Origin: Methylobacterium sp. PvR107
Lineage (GTDB): Bacteria; Pseudomonadota; Alphaproteobacteria; Rhizobiales; Beijerinckiaceae
Reading direction: 5' to 3'
NCBI RefSeq assembly: GCF_017833295.1
Contig: NZ_JAFIBW010000001.1
Span: 310,001 to 374,000, forward strand
Length of the DNA stretch: 64,000 bases
Shown piece by piece: positions 1 through 8,848 of this stretch (position 1 is the stretch's first letter; the number at the start of each line of letters is the position of its first letter). A program made the translations under genes and the position numbers. The notes beneath the pieces are model-generated. The model saw nothing but the letters and a program-made list of their open reading frames with translations, had not been told where the DNA came from and did no database searches.

Positions 1-1
1 G

Positions 2-1186
2 GCCGAGCGCAAGGGGCTCGCGCTCGCCATCACGCGCGGGCCGGACCTGCCGGCCTGGATCGCGGGCGACGAGGACCGCCTGCGCCAGATCCTCCTCAAC
101 CTGCTCAACAACGCCGTGAAGTTCACCCCGATCGGGCGCATCCGCCTGACGGTCCTGGCGGGCCCCGGCAGCCGGGCCGGCGCGCGCACCCTGCGCTTCG
201 AGATCCGCGACACCGGGATCGGCATCCCTGCGGACAAGTGCGACCGCCTGTTCCGGCGCTTCTCGCAGGTCGACGGCTCTGTCAGCCGCGAGTACGGCGG
301 CACCGGGCTGGGCCTGGCCATCTCGAAATCCCTCGTCTCGCTCATGGGCGGGACGATCGGCGTCGCGAGCGTTGCGGGCGCGGGCTCGACCTTCTGGTTC
401 GAGGTCACGCTGCCGGAGACGGCCCCGGAGGCCGGCGCCGGGGCACCGGTCACCGCCACCACCCGGGCGACGGGCAGGCGCCTCCTGCTGGCCGAGGACG
501 TGCCGCTCAACCAGGAGCTCGCCCGGACGATCCTGGGACGGGCCGGGCACCTGGTGGACGTGGTCGGCGACGGCGCCGCCGCGGTGGCGGCAGTCCAGGC
601 TCGGCCCTACGACCTCGTCCTGATGGACGTCCAGATGCCGGTCATGGACGGCATCACGGCGACCCGGCGGATCCGCGCGCTGGGCGGGCCGCTGAGCCGT
701 CTGCCGATCGTCGCGATGACCGCCAATGTCCTGCCGCAGCAGGTGGCCGAGCTGCGCGCGGCCGGTCTCGACGACCATGTCGGCAAGCCGTTCCGGACGG
801 AGGCGCTGCTGGCGGCGATCGACCGCTGGGCCTGCCCGCGCGACGCGCATCCGCGCGCCGCCGCCGCGCTCGATCGCACCGTTCTCGACGAGATGACCGA
901 GATGGTCGGACGGGACCGCATGCGCGGCCTCCTGGCGATGCTCGCCCGGGAGCTCACGCAACGGTTCGGGGCCGACGCCGCCGATCATGGCCGCGAGCGG
1001 CTCATGCTGGACGCGCACGCGATGGTGTCGGCGGCCAGCATGGTGGGCTTCGTGACGCTCGCCGACACCTGCCGGGCGGTGGAAGCGGCCTGCCGGGCTG
1101 CAGAGGACGTCGCCCCCCTGCTCGGCCCGCTCCAGGCCCAGGTGGCCGCGACGATCGCCGAGATCGAGGCCCTGCGCGCGAACTGA
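2..1186 (+). CDS. Hybrid sensor histidine kinase, C-terminal part (HATPase-REC-Hpt)
   Basis: The gene begins before the window; the frame is open from base 2. The fragment starts in the ATPase domain with an N-box (DRLRQILLNLLNNAVKF, about fragment residues 25-42), then the G1 box DTGIGI and G2 box GGTGLGL. A receiver domain follows, with acidic pocket LLAED, phospho-acceptor Asp in VLMDVQMP and the Lys of GKPF. The last ~110 residues look like an Hpt domain with His in AHAMVSAASMVGF. Such proteins autophosphorylate and relay phosphate His-Asp-His. The sensor region is outside the window, so the signal is unknown. No cognate regulator is adjacent. Confidence 0.93.
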   Translation, partial: AERKGLALAITRGPDLPAWIAGDEDRLRQILLNLLNNAVKFTPIGRIRLTVLAGPGSRAGARTLRFEIRDTGIGIPADKCDRLFRRFSQVDGSVSREYGGTGLGLAISKSLVSLMGGTIGVASVAGAGSTFWFEVTLPETAPEAGAGAPVTATTRATGRRLLLAEDVPLNQELARTILGRAGHLVDVVGDGAAAVAAVQARPYDLVLMDVQMPVMDGITATRRIRALGGPLSRLPIVAMTANVLPQQVAELRAAGLDDHVGKPFRTEALLAAIDRWACPRDAHPRAAAALDRTVLDEMTEMVGRDRMRGLLAMLARELTQRFGADAADHGRERLMLDAHAMVSAASMVGFVTLADTCRAVEAACRAAEDVAPLLGPLQAQVAATIAEIEALRAN

Positions 1187-1201
1187 GCCGGAGCCGCCGT
1201 C

Positions 1202-1243
1202 GGCCGAGGACGCGACCGCGCTGGCCGAGGACGCGACCGCGCT
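1202..1243. repeat. Two tandem copies of a 21-bp unit
   Basis: Immediately after the kinase stop codon a 21-bp unit beginning GGCCGAGGACGCGACCGCGC is repeated twice head to tail (1202-1222 and 1223-1243). It lies in the gap before the PepSY gene. No function is apparent; slippage within formerly coding DNA is a simple explanation. Confidence 0.8.
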
Positions 1244-1397
1244 GGCGGAGACGGATCCGGATTCCGCTTCACGGGCCCGGGATGACGGGGCGGCCGGGCC
1301 CAGCGCCCTGCGCGGGCGGACAAGCACATCCGGCGCTTGCATTCTGGCCAGCGGCATCGTCACCCCGGCCGGACTCTGCTAGGCAGCCGCCACTGCC

Positions 1398-2612
1398 ATG
1401 CCGATGCCGATTCCCGCCCTCCGAACCGTGCTCTTCCGCCTGCACTGGGCGCTGGGCCTCACCGCCGGTCTCGTCCTCGCCGTGATGGGCCTGACCGGGG
1501 CGCTGATGAGCTACGAGGAGGCGGTCACCGCCTTCGCCAACCGCGACCGGCTGACGGTCCGGGCGGCCGAGCGCCCGGCCCTGACGCCCGCGGCCCTGGC
1601 CGCCCGGATCGGCGCGCAGGTGCATGGGCCCAAGGTCGACGCGCTGACCCTGTCGGACGATCCCGGCGCCAGCGTCCTCGTCCGCTTCGCCCGCGATCCC
1701 GCGACCCGCGCGCGGCCGCCCTCGGTCTATGCCGACCCGTATGACGGCACGGTGCTCGGCCCGATGCGGTTCGAGACGGCGTTCGCGACGGTGCGGGAGC
1801 TGCACCGCTGGCTGCTGCTCCCCGGCGGCTCCAAGGGCTGGGGCCGCACGATCACGGGTGCCTGCCTCTGGGCGCTCCTAGCCTTCCTGGCGACCGGCCT
1901 GTACCTGCGCTGGCCCCAGATCCACCGCTGGCGGATCTGGCTGAAGCCGCACCTGTCGCGGCCCGGCCGGGCGCGCTGGTGGTCACTGCACGCGGTGGCG
2001 GGGACGTGGCTCGTGCCGGTCTATCTCGTGATCGCGCTCACGGGCCTGACCTGGTCCTACCCCTGGTTCAAGGACGGCGCCACGGCGCTGCTGGCGGGCG
2101 ATCTCGAGGCGGCAAAACCCGCCCGCGCGGCGGGTCGTCCGGAGGGCCGTGGCAGGCCGGCCGACGCGGACGCCGCGGCATCCGGGACGTCCCTCGACCG
2201 CGCCTGGGCGGCCTTCCGCGCCGCCGAGGGCCGCGCGGCCGGGTCCGCGACCGCGATCCTCCCCGGGGCCGACGCGAAGGCGATCCGCATCCGCTGGCTG
2301 CCCCGCGGCGTCGACGCGCCGAGCGCCCGCAACGAGGCACGCTACGACGCCGCCACGGGCGCGCTGGTGTCGGCCGAGCACGCCGCCGACCTGCCGCTGG
2401 GGCGGCGTCTCGTCGAGAACATGCTGGAGGTGCATCGCGGCCGCTTCTTCGGCGGTGTCGTCGCCCTGCTGTTCTGCCTCGCGGCTCTGGCCATGCCGGG
2501 CTTCGCGGCCACCGGCCTGACCCTGTACGTCCTGCGCCGCCGCGCGGGTGCCCGCCGGAGAATCGTCGAGCCCGAGACCGCAGGCGCGACGGTCAGCCCG
2601 GTCAATCCCTGA
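1398..2612 (+). CDS. PepSY-associated transmembrane protein (PiuB-like)
   Basis: 404 residues. A first membrane helix at about residues 16-38 (LHWALGLTAGLVLAVMGLTGALM) is followed by a PepSY-like periplasmic segment, then the LHRWLLLPGGSKGWGR turn, further membrane helices (about 150-170 and 195-215) and a last helix near 350-372. This is the architecture of PepSY-TM proteins, often found beside TonB-dependent siderophore receptors and thought to reduce or release iron at the inner membrane. The adjacent convergent gene is such a receptor, which supports an iron-uptake role. The start is the first ATG of the frame; a second ATG lies two codons later. Confidence 0.85.
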   Translation: MPMPIPALRTVLFRLHWALGLTAGLVLAVMGLTGALMSYEEAVTAFANRDRLTVRAAERPALTPAALAARIGAQVHGPKVDALTLSDDPGASVLVRFARDPATRARPPSVYADPYDGTVLGPMRFETAFATVRELHRWLLLPGGSKGWGRTITGACLWALLAFLATGLYLRWPQIHRWRIWLKPHLSRPGRARWWSLHAVAGTWLVPVYLVIALTGLTWSYPWFKDGATALLAGDLEAAKPARAAGRPEGRGRPADADAAASGTSLDRAWAAFRAAEGRAAGSATAILPGADAKAIRIRWLPRGVDAPSARNEARYDAATGALVSAEHAADLPLGRRLVENMLEVHRGRFFGGVVALLFCLAALAMPGFAATGLTLYVLRRRAGARRRIVEPETAGATVSPVNP

Positions 2613-2770
2613 ACGCCTGTCCGAGCTGGGGATTCCGACCCGCGGCCTCGTCCTGTGACGCCCGCGCCAGCGGGACTCGACGGCCGGTTCCAGACGGCCG
2701 CGCGATCCCGGGATTTCTCCCGCGCGGCCTCCGCTGACGAGACCGTCGCCCTTGATGCGGCCGGTCCGGC

Positions 2771-4954
2771 TCAGAGCCGGGCGGTGATCGTGGCCAGCAC
2801 CGAGAACGGCGCGCCGGGCTGGTTGTTGGTCTGGTTGAAGGGCTGCTCGATGTAGCGCCGGTCGGTCAGGTTCCGCGCATTGATCGAGAACCGCGCGTGC
2901 TCGTTGAAATCGTAGAACACGGCGGCGTCGAGCCGGGCGTAGCCGCCCACCGAGTAGCTGTTGTTGAGGTCGCCCGTGCGCCGGCCGACATAGGTGACCC
3001 CGGCGCCGATGTTCCAGCCGAGCAGGAAGCCCTGCTGGAACTGGTAGGTCGACCAGATGCTGCCGCTGAAGGCCGGGGCGCCGACGAGGCGGTTGCCCAC
3101 CGCGAAGGTCGTATCCTTCGTGATCCGCGCGTCGAGGACGCTGACGCCGCCGATGACCTTCCAGCCCGGCAGGATCTGGCCGGCAAGGTCGGCCTCCACC
3201 CCTTCGGAGCGTTGCTGACCGGTGATCACCGCGTAGTTGGCGTTGTTCGGATCCGTGGCGGAGACGTTGTTGCGGGTGATCGAGAACGCCGCCGCCGACA
3301 GGGTCAGGTCCGGTGTCAGATCCAGCCGGCTGCCGATCTCGTATTGCTCCCCGGTCTCCGGAGGCGGGTTGGTGACGTTCAGGACGTTGTCGGTCTGCGG
3401 CTTGAACGAGGTCGTATAACTCGCATAAAGGGTCAGTGGCTCAACCGGCCGGTAGATCAGGCCGACGCGCGGCGAGGTGCCCGACAATTGCTGGTCGGGC
3501 GGGATCGTCCGCGCGGTCGGTGTCCGGCTGAAGTAATACTGCGTGCCAGTGTCGTAGCGGACACCGACGAGCAGTTGCAGCCCCAGCCCGAGGTCGATCT
3601 GGTCCTGCACGTAGAGGCCGTTCAGTTCGGTCTTCTGCTTGAGGTCCGACTGGAACTGGAGGCCGACCAGAGCCGCCCCGAAAACCGGGTTCTGGAAGCT
3701 CACCGACGGGAAGTTGGTGCTCTGCGTCTGGTAGGCGCGCCGGTAGCCGTTGGTGTATTCGACGCCGGCCAGCACCGTGTGGCGGAAGCCCAGCAGGTCG
3801 AACCGGGCCACCATCTCGGTCTGGCTGTCGACCGCCGCGTAGGTCGAGTAGACGCCGATCTCGCGCCGGCTGACCTGAGTCCCGGCCGCGTTGAGGCCGG
3901 TGGCGCGGGTCGCCAGGGTGTCGAACCCGCCCCATTGCACGTTCAGCACCTCGCGCAGGGTGATGTTGGCGTTGAGGTCGTGCTCGACTTTCAGCAGCCC
4001 GAAATTGGCGGTGCCGTTGTAGCGGGCGAAGGGCTCCCCGTAATAGCGCGCGCGATCGTCCAGCGGCACGCGGCCGTTCCGGGCGATGAGGCCCTCGTCG
4101 TACTGGGTGTCCACCCGGGTGAACTCGCCGAGGAACGTGACCCGCGTGTCCGGGCTCGGATTCCACGCGAAGGCCGGCGCCACGAAGGTTCGGGCATTGT
4201 CCCGGCCGCCGTAGTTGCGGAAGGTCGGGTCGGACTGGCTGGCGAAGCTGACGCGCCCGGACAGGCCCTCGACGCCCTCGATGGCGCTCGACACCGAACC
4301 CTGCACCCGCCGGAAGCCGAAACTGCCGCCCTGCACGCTGATGTCGCCGGACGGGACCAGCGTCGGCTGCCGGGTGACGATGTTGATCAGGCCGCCGGGA
4401 TCGCCGCGCCCGTAGAGCACCGAGGCCGGCCCCTTCAGCACCTCGATCCGCTCCACGTCGGCGAGATCGCGCGTCACCGGCGAGAAGGTGTTGGCCTGGT
4501 TCAGCAGCACGCCGTCGATGGCGTAAGTCTGGGTTCGGAAGCCGCGGATGATGAAGGTGTCGCTCCGGCCCTGGATCGTGCCGCCGGGCTGGACGCTGCT
4601 GACGTTCTGCAGCGCGTCGCTGAGGCGGATATCCTGCTGGTCGACCAGCACCTCCCGCGGCACCACCTGCACCGATTGCGGCGTGTCGCGCAGGGGCGTG
4701 TCGGTGCGGGTCGCGGTGGCGGAGCGGGTGGCGCGGTAGCCGACGACCGGACCGCCCGCGCGTTCGACGGCGGGACCGGTGCCGGTGACGGTCAGTTCGG
4801 AAAGGGCGACCTCTTCGGCCTCCGGTTGCGACTGCGCCTGAAGACACGTCGAGGACAGGAGCAGAGCCGTCGTGGCGAGTGCCGCAGGAGAGGCATTCAA
4901 GTACTTGCGGAGACGATACGTGCGATCGACATCGTCGATCCGATCCGAAGGCAT
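2771..4954 (-). CDS. TonB-dependent siderophore receptor
   Basis: 727 residues. A signal peptide covers about residues 15-41 (ALATTALLLSSTCLQAQ), followed by a TonB-box-like segment (LSELTVTGTG). The plug domain (about 75-185) carries DTPQSVQVVPREVLVDQQ, the conserved IIRGF and IEVLKGPASVLYGRGDPGGLINIVT. The rest is a 22-strand barrel typical of the FhuA/FpvA/FoxA siderophore family. The protein ends ATITARL instead of the usual terminal Phe. It should bind a ferric siderophore at the outer membrane and import it using TonB-ExbBD energy; the ligand cannot be told. The PepSY gene converges on it. The ribosome-binding site at this ATG is weak, but no later in-frame start keeps the signal peptide. 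Confidence 0.93.
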   Translation of the reverse strand: MPSDRIDDVDRTYRLRKYLNASPAALATTALLLSSTCLQAQSQPEAEEVALSELTVTGTGPAVERAGGPVVGYRATRSATATRTDTPLRDTPQSVQVVPREVLVDQQDIRLSDALQNVSSVQPGGTIQGRSDTFIIRGFRTQTYAIDGVLLNQANTFSPVTRDLADVERIEVLKGPASVLYGRGDPGGLINIVTRQPTLVPSGDISVQGGSFGFRRVQGSVSSAIEGVEGLSGRVSFASQSDPTFRNYGGRDNARTFVAPAFAWNPSPDTRVTFLGEFTRVDTQYDEGLIARNGRVPLDDRARYYGEPFARYNGTANFGLLKVEHDLNANITLREVLNVQWGGFDTLATRATGLNAAGTQVSRREIGVYSTYAAVDSQTEMVARFDLLGFRHTVLAGVEYTNGYRRAYQTQSTNFPSVSFQNPVFGAALVGLQFQSDLKQKTELNGLYVQDQIDLGLGLQLLVGVRYDTGTQYYFSRTPTARTIPPDQQLSGTSPRVGLIYRPVEPLTLYASYTTSFKPQTDNVLNVTNPPPETGEQYEIGSRLDLTPDLTLSAAAFSITRNNVSATDPNNANYAVITGQQRSEGVEADLAGQILPGWKVIGGVSVLDARITKDTTFAVGNRLVGAPAFSGSIWSTYQFQQGFLLGWNIGAGVTYVGRRTGDLNNSYSVGGYARLDAAVFYDFNEHARFSINARNLTDRRYIEQPFNQTNNQPGAPFSVLATITARL

Positions 4955-5379
4955 GGTTTAAAATCGTTCTCAGGAGCGGTGCATCAGCAGGATGCGCTCC
5001 TCCTAAGTGTATGGTGCGCGTCGTCTCAATGGCGGCGCGCGGCATCGGCGCGATAGGACCGCATATTTTCAGGTGCGGCATGTCCCATCGACCGGAATGT
5101 GGCCGATATGGCACGAATTCCGGGAGGATGTTTTTAAAACACTTCCAGACTGCCTACTTAGACGTGTACGCGCCGGGGAAGAGAACACCGAATCACGCGC
5201 GAACCCGAAGCGCGCGGGGCCCGGTCACGACCGGCCGGCCCGCATGAGGGGGGGATTGCGGACCGGCCGGCGTACCGCGCGCCGGTGTCGGCGCGCGATC
5301 GGAGGATGGGGTATCTCCAGGCGGGGCCTCGCTGCCGCCGGGCTTGCCGCGCCGAAGCATCGATCGCGCCGGGCGCGGA
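4955..5379. other. Intergenic region upstream of the siderophore receptor
   Basis: 425 bases with no credible gene. It must hold the receptor promoter. Visible elements are GCATC-AGCAG-GATGC at 4981-4995 (5-bp arms), a GTTTTTAAAAC palindrome near 5129-5139, and a relatively AT-rich stretch at about 5060-5165. I could not recognise a standard Fur or Irr box. Confidence 0.5.
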
Positions 5380-6006
5380 TCAGCGGCCCGCCTGCGGATC
5401 CGGATCCGCGGCGTGCGGCAGGCGGCCGTCGAGGCCCGCATCCAGCAGGGCGTGGAGCTGGGCCACGGTCGCGGTGACGTCGTAATCGGGCAGTGCGGCG
5501 CGGCCGACCACGATTCCCCGCATCAGCGGCGCAAGGAGCGCGTAGAGCGCCTTCGGATCGCAGGCCGGACTCGTGGCGAGCGCCGCGAGTATCGTCACGA
5601 ACCAGTCGCGGGTCTCGGCCTCGGTCCGCGCCGTCAGGGCGGCGATGGCCGGATTGCGCGTGGATTCCGACCAGACCTCCACCCGCAGGATCGCGGCCTC
5701 GCGGGTGATCGACACGAAGTAGCGGGCGATGATGCTGAGCAGCGCCCCACGCCGATTGCCGCTGCCCTCCATCTCCGCCACCAGGAGGGTGCCGCGCTCG
5801 CGCTCGCGCTCCACCAGCCCGACGACCAGGGCTTCCTTGGACTCGAAGTAGCGGTAGAAGTTCCCTGGACTCATCGCGGCCTCGCGGGCGAGGTCCTGCA
5901 TGGTGGTGCGATGGAAGCCGTTGCGCGCGAAGCAGGCTTCGGCCGCATCGAGAATGTGATCCCGCCGGACGGAGGGGCCGCCGCGCGCGTCGGCGGTGCC
6001 GGTCAC
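5380..6006 (-). CDS. TetR/AcrR-family transcriptional regulator
   Basis: 208 residues. The N-terminal DNA-binding domain (about residues 14-60) has the family pattern RRDHILDAAEACFARNGF, TTMQDLAREAAMSPGNFYRYF and SKEALV, with the recognition helix at AMSPGNFYRYF. The remainder is an all-helical ligand-binding domain. Translation starts at a GTG that overlaps the TGA of the upstream membrane-protein gene by four bases (GTGA, 6003-6006), so the two are translationally coupled. Two perfect 14-bp palindromes upstream of the operon are the obvious binding sites, implying autorepression. The inducer is unknown. Confidence 0.92.
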   Translation of the reverse strand: MTGTADARGGPSVRRDHILDAAEACFARNGFHRTTMQDLAREAAMSPGNFYRYFESKEALVVGLVERERERGTLLVAEMEGSGNRRGALLSIIARYFVSITREAAILRVEVWSESTRNPAIAALTARTEAETRDWFVTILAALATSPACDPKALYALLAPLMRGIVVGRAALPDYDVTATVAQLHALLDAGLDGRLPHAADPDPQAGR

Positions 6007-6302
6007 CGCGGCGGCCGGGTCGCGAAGGCGACGGGGATGACACGGCTCTGATCCTTGCCGGGGCTGGCGACCGCGCAGGATTGCGGCCTCTGGCCCAGGT
6101 CCGCACAGATCCGGGCCTGCCAGCCTTCCGGTCCGGCCCCGGTCCAGCCGATCAGCGCCAGCCAGGCGAGGGCCAGCACGGCGCCGAAGGTCAGGTTGGC
6201 GGGGGTGCAGACCGCGCGGGCGAGGGCGAGGATGCCCGGATCGCGGGCACCGAAGCGCTCCGCATCGAGATCGGACCAGCGGCCTTCGAACGTCAGGGCC
6301 AT
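6003..6302 (-). CDS. Small single-pass membrane protein co-transcribed with TetR
   Basis: 99 residues, no family recognised. One strong membrane helix lies at about residues 35-53 (ANLTFGAVLALAWLALIGW), with a soluble N-terminus and a C-terminal tail containing two Cys (ICADLGQRPQSC) that could form a periplasmic disulfide. The start ATG has a good ribosome-binding site (ACAGGAG, 7 nt spacing). It is the first gene of a two-gene operon with the TetR regulator and sits directly downstream of the tandem operators, so it is presumably the regulated target. Confidence 0.75.
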   Translation of the reverse strand: MALTFEGRWSDLDAERFGARDPGILALARAVCTPANLTFGAVLALAWLALIGWTGAGPEGWQARICADLGQRPQSCAVASPGKDQSRVIPVAFATRPPR

Positions 6303-6330
6303 CGCGCGCTCCTGTCTACCCCATTATCGT

Positions 6331-6366
6331 AATGAACGTTCATTCTCATGTCAATGAACGTTCATT
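6331..6366. promoter_or_regulatory. Tandem TetR-type operator, two identical palindromes
   Basis: AATGAACGTTCATT occurs twice, at 6331-6344 and 6353-6366. Each is a perfect 14-bp palindrome and their centres are 22 bp apart, about two helical turns. They lie 29-64 bases upstream of the start codon of the membrane-protein/TetR operon. TGAAC-GTTCA is a common core of AcrR/TetR operators. Autoregulation by the adjacent TetR protein is inferred. Confidence 0.88.
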
Positions 6367-6514
6367 CTCGTTCCGGGCACGGACGCATCCGGGTGCGGGA
6401 GGCGGTCGGATCTGCGCGCAGATTTGAAGGAGGCCGGGAGGATCCGGCCCGGGTGCCGACGCGACCTTCGAGGGCTGTCCAAGCCGGCTCAGGGCGTTTT
6501 CGGCAGCCCCTCCC

Positions 6515-6626
6515 GTCATCCCGAGGCGCTTGCGTCAGCGGGCCTCGAAGGAGGGCTCCAGGGATCGCGCGGCCGGCTGGAGGGCTCCTTCGAGGCCTCC
6601 GCTGCGCTCCGGCACCTCAGGATGAC
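6515..6626. repeat. Composite palindromic intergenic repeat
   Basis: Outer arms GTCATCCCGAGG (6515-6526) and CCTCAGGATGAC (6615-6626) pair with one mismatch. Inner arms at 6541-6561 and 6577-6597 (GGCCTCGAAGGAG / CTCCTTCGAGGCC core) pair with two mismatches around a GC-rich loop. The element sits in the 445-base gap between the TetR operon promoter and the 3' end of cysI, and resembles mobile palindromic units dispersed in alphaproteobacterial genomes. No coding sequence is credible in this gap. Confidence 0.75.
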
Positions 6627-6747
6627 GAGGCGGTTGGGATGTTCGCGGGGCGGGCATCCGGGTACCAATCCGTCCCCGGCACACCGCCGCCGCAGCGCTG
6701 CTCTCCGCACATCCGGGCGCCATGCCCTCGATGCGCGAAATCCGCGC

Positions 6748-8586
6748 TCAGCCGTGCACCGCCGGCTTGAGGGCGCCGGTCCGCTCGTGGAAGTCCGGGC
6801 CGTTGGTGGTCCGGGCCACGTGGCCGGCGCGGATCAGGTAGTCGCCGAAATGCTCGCCCGGCTGCCGGCCCTTCGCGTAGTCGGCGAAGAGCGGATCGAG
6901 GGTGTCGCGGATCTCGGAGGCCGCCACGTCCTCCCGGTAGAGCTTGCTCAGGCGCGAGCCGTCGTGGGCAGCGCCCAGGTAGAGGTGGTAGCGCTCGGGG
7001 CCGCGGCCCACGAGGCCGATCTCGGAGATGAACGGCCGGGCGCAGCCGTTCGGGCAGCCGGTGGAGCGGATCGTGATCTCCTCCTCGGCCAGCCCGTGGG
7101 ACGCGAGGCTCTCCTCCAGCTCGGTCATCAGGTCCGGCAGGTAGCGCTCGCTCTCGGCCAGCGCGAGGCCGCAGGTCGGCAGGGCGACGCAGGCGAGCGA
7201 GCTGCGCCGCAGCGCGCTCGCGCCCCGGGTCAGGCCGTACTCGTCGACCAGCGCGTCGATCTCGGCGCGCTTCTCCGCCGGCACGTTGGCGATGATGACG
7301 TTCTGGTTGCCGGTGAGGCGGAAATCGCCCTGATGCACCTCGGCGATGCGGCGCAGGCCCGAGAGGAATTGCGCGCCGCCCTCGATATCCTTGATCCGGC
7401 CCGCCGGCACGTAGAGGGTCAGGTGATGGCGGCCGTCGTCGCCCGCGACCCAGCCGTAGCGGTCGCCGTTGCCCGTGAAGGTGAACGGCTTGGGCGCGCC
7501 GAGCTTCTTGCCGATCCGCTTCTCCACCTCGGCCCGGAAGGCGTCGAGGCCGTAGCGCTCGATCGTGTACTTGAGCCGGGCGTTCTTGCGGTTCTTGCGG
7601 TTGCCCCAGTCGCGCTGGACGGTCATCACCGCCTCGGCGACCTTGATGGCGTCCTCAGGAGCCACGAAGCCCATCACGTCGGCGGTGCGCGGGAAGGTGT
7701 CGGGCTCGCCGTGGGTCATGCCCATGCCGCCGCCCACCGTGACGTTCCAGCCGGTGACCTGATTCTTCTTGTCGAGGATCGCGATGAAGCCGAGATCGTG
7801 GGCGAAGATGTCGACCTCGTTGGAGGGCGGCACCGCCACGACGGTCTTGAACTTCCGCGGCAGGTAGGTCCGGCCGTAGACCGGCTCGACCTCGGCCGCG
7901 TCCTCGCCGCCGACCACGCGCTCGCCGTCGAGCCAGATCTCGCGCCACGCGCTGGTCTTCGGCAGCAGCGAGTCGGAGATGTCCTTGGCGAGCTGGTAGG
8001 CGGCCTTGTGGGCGCCGACCTGGGCCGGGTTCGTCGCCGCCATGACGTTGCGGTTGACGTCGCCGCAGGCCGCGATCGTGTCGAGGAGCGCGCCGTCGAT
8101 CGCCGCCATCGTGCGCTTCAGGTTCGACTTGATCACGCCGTGGTACTGGAAGGTCTGGCGCGTGGTCGCGCGCAGCGCCCCGCCCGCGTAGGTCCGGGCG
8201 ATGTCGTCGAGGATCAGCCACTGCTTCGGGGTGATGACGCCGCCGGCGATGCGCAGGCGGATCATGAAGCTGTAGGCCTTGTCGAGCTTCTTCTTGGTCC
8301 GCTCGGGGCGCAGGTCGCGGTCGTCCTGCAGGTACATCCCGTGGAACTTCACGAGTTGCCCGTCATCCTCCGAGATCGCCCCGGAGGCGTGCTTGAGGAG
8401 GCCGTCCGCCAGCGTGCCGCGGAGGTAGCCGCTGGCGATCTTGATGTGCTCGTTCGCCGCGAGCTTCTCCGCGCGGGCAGCCTCGGCGTCCGTGATCGGG
8501 CGCGCCGTCGGCGGGGTCTCGTAGACGCGCTTGGCCGGGGCGGCGTTCGGGGTCTCGGCGGGGTCGCGGGGGCTGTGGTCGTCCAT
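6748..8586 (-). CDS. cysI: Sulfite reductase, hemoprotein beta subunit
   Basis: 612 residues, a normal length for CysI. It catalyses the six-electron reduction of sulfite to sulfide on a coupled siroheme/[4Fe-4S] centre. The cluster-binding motif is complete: CVALPTC (C-x5-C) and CPNGC (C-x3-C) in STGCPNGCARPF. The two ferredoxin-like half domains are recognisable (RTYAGGALRATTRQTFQYHGV and HQGDFRLTGNQNVII). It follows cysJ on the same strand; the 262-base gap contains a palindromic repeat, so the two genes may share the cysJ promoter or be partly separated by the repeat. The start ATG is the first of the frame. Confidence 0.95.
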   Translation of the reverse strand: MDDHSPRDPAETPNAAPAKRVYETPPTARPITDAEAARAEKLAANEHIKIASGYLRGTLADGLLKHASGAISEDDGQLVKFHGMYLQDDRDLRPERTKKKLDKAYSFMIRLRIAGGVITPKQWLILDDIARTYAGGALRATTRQTFQYHGVIKSNLKRTMAAIDGALLDTIAACGDVNRNVMAATNPAQVGAHKAAYQLAKDISDSLLPKTSAWREIWLDGERVVGGEDAAEVEPVYGRTYLPRKFKTVVAVPPSNEVDIFAHDLGFIAILDKKNQVTGWNVTVGGGMGMTHGEPDTFPRTADVMGFVAPEDAIKVAEAVMTVQRDWGNRKNRKNARLKYTIERYGLDAFRAEVEKRIGKKLGAPKPFTFTGNGDRYGWVAGDDGRHHLTLYVPAGRIKDIEGGAQFLSGLRRIAEVHQGDFRLTGNQNVIIANVPAEKRAEIDALVDEYGLTRGASALRRSSLACVALPTCGLALAESERYLPDLMTELEESLASHGLAEEEITIRSTGCPNGCARPFISEIGLVGRGPERYHLYLGAAHDGSRLSKLYREDVAASEIRDTLDPLFADYAKGRQPGEHFGDYLIRAGHVARTTNGPDFHERTGALKPAVHG

Positions 8587-8692
8587 GGGGTGAATCCGTC
8601 TGTCTGAACGCGTCTCCCACCCCGCGCGTCAGGGGTGAGTGCCGAGCGGAACGCGTGCCGGTTCACGGACTGGGCGGGATCCGCGACGGTCC

Positions 8693-8788
8693 CCCTCTCC
8701 CGTGCGGGAGAGGGTTGGGGTGAGGGATGCGCCCTCTCCGGAAAGACCTGGATCCCTCACCCTGCCCCTCTCCCGTACGGGAGAGGGG
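8693..8788. repeat. Palindromic repeat, family A (copy 1)
   Basis: Two palindromes face each other between cysJ and cysI. The first is CCCTCTCCCG-TG-CGGGAGAGGG (8693-8714); the second is a perfect 24-bp palindrome around CTCTCCCGTACGGGAGAG (8765-8788). Between them GGGTGAGGGAT and ATCCCTCACCC form a further inverted pair. The first palindrome recurs identically at 14738-14759. As a structured RNA it could modulate cysI expression relative to cysJ. Confidence 0.85.
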
Positions 8789-8848
8789 ACCCGCGCCCCA
8801 TCCTGCTCCGCTTCAATCTCGATCCTGCGGCCTCGGAAGGCCGGTCCG

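Noticed and set aside
2897..5056. 719-codon plus-strand frame across the TonB receptor
   Set aside because: Antisense shadow; composition is artefactual and the receptor on the minus strand has full-length homology signatures.
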